From Larix kaempferi (Eukaryota; Streptophyta; Pinopsida; Pinales; Pinaceae), in assembly GCA_027924585.1 (NCBI GenBank), contig BSBM01000602.1:11469501-11533500 (forward strand): a stretch of 64,000 bases of DNA, in the 5' to 3' direction. A program made the translations under genes and the position numbers. Position 1 is the first letter of the stretch, and the number at the start of each line of letters is the position of its first letter. This document shows, piece by piece, positions 60,936 through 64,000 of this stretch. The notes beneath the pieces are model-generated. The model searched no databases, was not told where the DNA came from, and worked only from the letters and a program-made list of their open reading frames with translations.

Positions 60936-62640
60936 GCTTAAAGTTAGGATAGAGTAGCCTTTTGTTATTTTTATTATTTTATTTTCATTATCTTTTGTTT
61001 TATTTTTTTTAGTGTTTTTTAATTAATTTTTTGTTTTTATTTTTAATAAAATTTTAATTAGTTAGATTTAGAATTTATATTTAATATTTGTTTAATTTGG
61101 TTAGTGTTAAGTTAACTTTTCATTTTACTATTTTGTTAGTTTTAAATTATTGTTTTTTTTTTTTATGAAGGTAAAAAGGGTTGGGCATGGGGTTTTGATT
61201 ATTACCTTATGATTAGGCACAGTTTTCTCTTCATAATCTAAAAGAATGGTTAAAAAATTGAAGATAAGGAAGCATATAAGTGTGGAAGGGTACTTTGGTA
61301 AGATGAGAGAAAGAGAAGATTAGGAAGTAGAAAATTAGGGAAGAGTTATATGTTTCATGGAAATATTTAATTTTATAAAAGTATTTAGTTTTTTTTCTAT
61401 GCTTGTTTTTAATAATTATATTTCTTAACTCAAAAAATATTTTTTTTGTTTTTGTTTTAACTTTGCTCAATTTTCATATTTTTAGTGAGCATTGTCAAAT
61501 TTTCATAATTTTTTTATAATTTAAAATATAAATTTTGTGTAACTTATTTTAAGTTTGCTCATTTTCATACTTTTATTAAGCATTGTGAAATTTTCATAAT
61601 TTTCTTCTAGTATTTTAAAAATTAACACTTAATTTTTCATATTGTTTTCTTGTATAGAATTTAAAGAGATTTACTTTTTGTCAATGTTATTCTTAATAAT
61701 TTAGTTTCTTTTTTCCATATTAAAATAGTTAGGATTAATAATTAAGAGTTTGTTGAAATAGTTCAGAGTTCAAGTTAATAATTATGAGTATGTTGAAATA
61801 TGTTAGGATTAGTTTTCTCTTCATAATCTAAAAGATTGGTTAAAAGATTGAAGATAAGGAAGCATATAAGTGTGGAAGGGTACTTTGGTAAGATGAGAGA
61901 AAGAGAAGATCGAATAGGAAGTAGAAAACTAGGGAAGAGTTATATGTTTCATGGAAATATTTAATTTTATAAAAGTATTTAGTTTTTTTTCTATGCTTGT
62001 TTTTAATAATTATATTTCTTAACTCAAAAAATATTTGTTTGTTTTTATTTTAACTTTACTCATTTTTCATATTTTTAGTGAACATTGTGAAATTTTCATA
62101 ATTTTTTTCTAATTTAAAAACTAAATTTTGTGTAACTTATTTTAATTTTCCTCATTTTCATACTTTTACTAAGCATTGTGAAATTTTTATAATTTTCTTC
62201 TAGTATTTTAAAAATTAACACTTAATTTTCCATATTGTTTTCTTGTATAGAATTTTAAGAGATGACGTGAAATGTATATTTTCTTGTAATTAGTACTATG
62301 ATGTTGTACATAGAGACTTGATACATACTTTTTGTCAATGTTATTCTTAATAATTTAGTTTCTTTTTTCCATACTAAAATAGTTAGGATTAATAATTAAG
62401 AATTTGTTGAAATAGTTGAGAGTTCAAGTTAATAATTATGAGTATGTTGAAATAGGTTAGAGTTCTAGTTAATCGTTCTTAGTTTAAAGCTTTGTTAGAT
62501 TATAAATTGCTATCTTGTTTGCTTTTGGTAAATTGTTTTTCAATTTTTTTTCATGGTTATATATAAAAATTTAATTGAAATATTTAAATGAGAATAACAT
62601 TGTAGAAAATATTTTTTATGAATATTAAATTGTATATATA
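60936..62640 (+). repeat. AT-rich segment and 593-bp tandem repeat (about 2.4 copies), unit B
   Basis: After ~270 bp of T-rich DNA, a partial monomer starts near 61221 (AGTTTTCTCTTCATAATC). Further monomers have their CATTGT(G/C)AAATTTTC anchor at 61490 and 62083, period 593. Unit A has fewer copies, and the difference spans one edge of the segment missing from unit A. Confidence 0.85.
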
Positions 62641-62642
62641 TT

Positions 62643-62977
62643 TTATATTGTTTGCATTAGTATGTTGACCATAGGGGTTTTATTGAAAGTCTTGTATAGA
62701 GTGTTTTCAAAGGACCATTTTGGGAAATTGCGTGGAAACAATTTCCTAACTCGGTATCTTCACACATGTGCCTTTGTGTAGCTGGAAACTGGGACGCCAT
62801 TGCGCTAGTAATAGGTGGAGGGAGGTAACTCCCAGAGAAGCCCTCCCAGTACGCCCCAAGTTGGGTGGTCGACCATGTATACACAAGGTTTTTAAAGTGG
62901 TCTAACGAGGGACCCCCCTTTGTTGACACTCTATTCAAGCAACCTAGGAGTTAGGATTTCTTTCCTTGGTAATTATA
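62643..62977. other. Conserved segment closing the macro-repeat unit, unit B
   Basis: Counterpart of 27896-28230, over 97% identical by eye, directly before the next satellite. A 1-3-base indel near 62778 changes the minus-strand reading frame relative to unit A, arguing against an active protein. Confidence 0.4.
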
Positions 62978-63373
62978 AATTTAACCTCCTGTAAACCTTA
63001 GTTACATTAGCCACTCTCATCCATTCTCTCTCTCTCTCTCTCCCTCTCTCTCTTAACCCCTAACCCACAATATCTTTATCTCTCTCTAAACAACTAACCC
63101 CACCCTTAACCCCCAATCTCTCTCTCTCTAAAACCCTAACACCTCTTTCTCTCTCTCTAAATCCTAAGCCCCAATATCTCTCTCTCCCTAAACCCATAAC
63201 CACTAATATCTCTCTCTCTCTAAACTCCTAACATCCAATCACTCCGCTCTCTCTCTAAAATCCTCACCTCCAAATCTCTCTCTCTCTGCCACTAAACCTA
63301 TAACCCCCAATCTCCCTCTCTTTAAACCTCTAACCCACAATATCTCTCTCTTTGTCCATAAATCGCTAACCTC

Positions 63374-63409
<36 letters not shown>

Positions 63410-63509
63410 CCTTAAACACCAATATCTCTCTCTAAACCACTAACCCCCAATCTCTCTCTAAACCTCGAATCCCTATTCTCTCACTCACTCTCTAAACCTT
63501 TAACCCTCA

Positions 63510-63547
<38 letters not shown>

Positions 63548-63564
63548 AAACACCTAAACTCCAA

Positions 63565-63595
<31 letters not shown>

Positions 63596-64000
63596 CTACC
63601 TATCAATTATGAGTCTATCTAAATGTATAAACCCTAAACTCTCTCTCTCTCTCTCTCTAAACCCCTGACCCCAATATTTTTAACTCTCTTTCTCTCTCTC
63701 TCTCTCTCTCACAACCCCTAACGACCACTATCCCTATTTCCATATCTCTCTCTTCAAACCCCTAAACCACAATCTCTATATCTCTCTCTAAACCCCTAAT
63801 CCTGTCTCTCTCTCTCTAAACCCTCAATCTACTATCTCTCACTCTAACCCCTAATCCTTAATCTCTCTCTCTCTCTCTAAACCCCTAACCTCCAATCTCT
63901 CTCTCTCTCTCTCAACTCCTAACCACCAGTCTCAATCATTATATAACTCTCTCTCTAAACACATTACCCCTATATCTCTATCTCTCTCTAAACCCCTAAC
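62978..64000. repeat. Start of macro-repeat unit C: CT-rich satellite
   Basis: AATTTAACCTCCTGTAAACC begins a third copy of the satellite, matching positions 1 to about 1030 with small (CT)n length changes. It runs off the window, showing the macro-array continues. Confidence 0.92.

Larger units (their letters stand above)
28231..62977. repeat. Macro-repeat unit B (34.7 kb)
   Basis: Second tandem unit, collinear with unit A and bounded by the recurring start sequence at 28231 and 62978. The extra length against unit A comes from an internal ~4.5-kb duplication of satellite plus LTR leader (around 29080-38090) and a ~5.9-kb segment holding the aquaporin relic (55551-61480). This is partly offset by a ~604-bp deletion at 50340 and the absence of the 3.3-kb solo LTR. 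Confidence 0.9.

Noticed and set aside
1-64000. CRISPR array or prokaryotic operon
   Set aside because: The regular repeats are degenerate satellites without unique spacers, and all coding relics are eukaryotic retroelements or intron-bearing.

Overview
The window looks like repeat-rich nuclear DNA of a land plant, quite possibly a large-genome one such as a gymnosperm (inference). The grounds are a chromovirus-type Ty3/gypsy element, a plant LINE with a DUF4283/zinc-knuckle ORF1, initiator-Met-tRNA primer binding sites, AT-rich filler, and a NIP-type aquaporin fragment with plant-like introns. No intact protein-coding gene is visible. Everything recognisable is a broken transposon or a gene relic.

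The dominant architecture is a tandem macro-repeat. The sequence at position 1 recurs at 28231 and again at 62978, so the window holds unit A (1-28230), unit B (28231-62977) and the first ~1 kb of unit C. Each unit runs in the same order: (i) 4-9 kb of CT-rich minisatellite with telomere-like CTAAACCC cores; (ii) a 374-bp LTR with primer binding site and leader; (iii) two poly(A) tracts; (iv) an inverted, doubly truncated LINE; (v) a short RNase H-like scrap; (vi) about 2.2 kb of unassigned AT-rich DNA; (vii) a 3.2-kb LTR and decayed pol of a chromovirus on the minus strand; (viii) a decayed unknown ORF; (ix) a GTGACATGTCAC-rich minisatellite; (x) several kb of AT-rich DNA with a foldback and 593-bp tandem repeats; (xi) a conserved ~330-bp segment that abuts the next satellite.

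Units A and B differ by discrete events. Only A carries a 3.3-kb solo LTR with a 5-bp target duplication (19814-23121). B has a nested ~4.5-kb duplication of satellite plus LTR leader (break at 33558), a ~604-bp deletion in the gypsy gag/protease region, 79 bp missing from A, and ~5.9 kb absent from A (55551-61480) that contains the NIP aquaporin relic. In stretches compared by eye, A and B are roughly 98% to 99.8% identical, unevenly distributed.

The most unusual observations are the telomere-like macrosatellite itself, the amber-only pattern of in-frame stops in both retroelements, the LINE TGATG stop/start junction and its twin-priming-like inverted layout, a catalytic Asp-to-His change in the gypsy RT shared by both copies, and the aquaporin relic with a 57-bp tandem duplication across a splice acceptor. 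All calls come from reading the sequence and knowledge of families; no database search was run.
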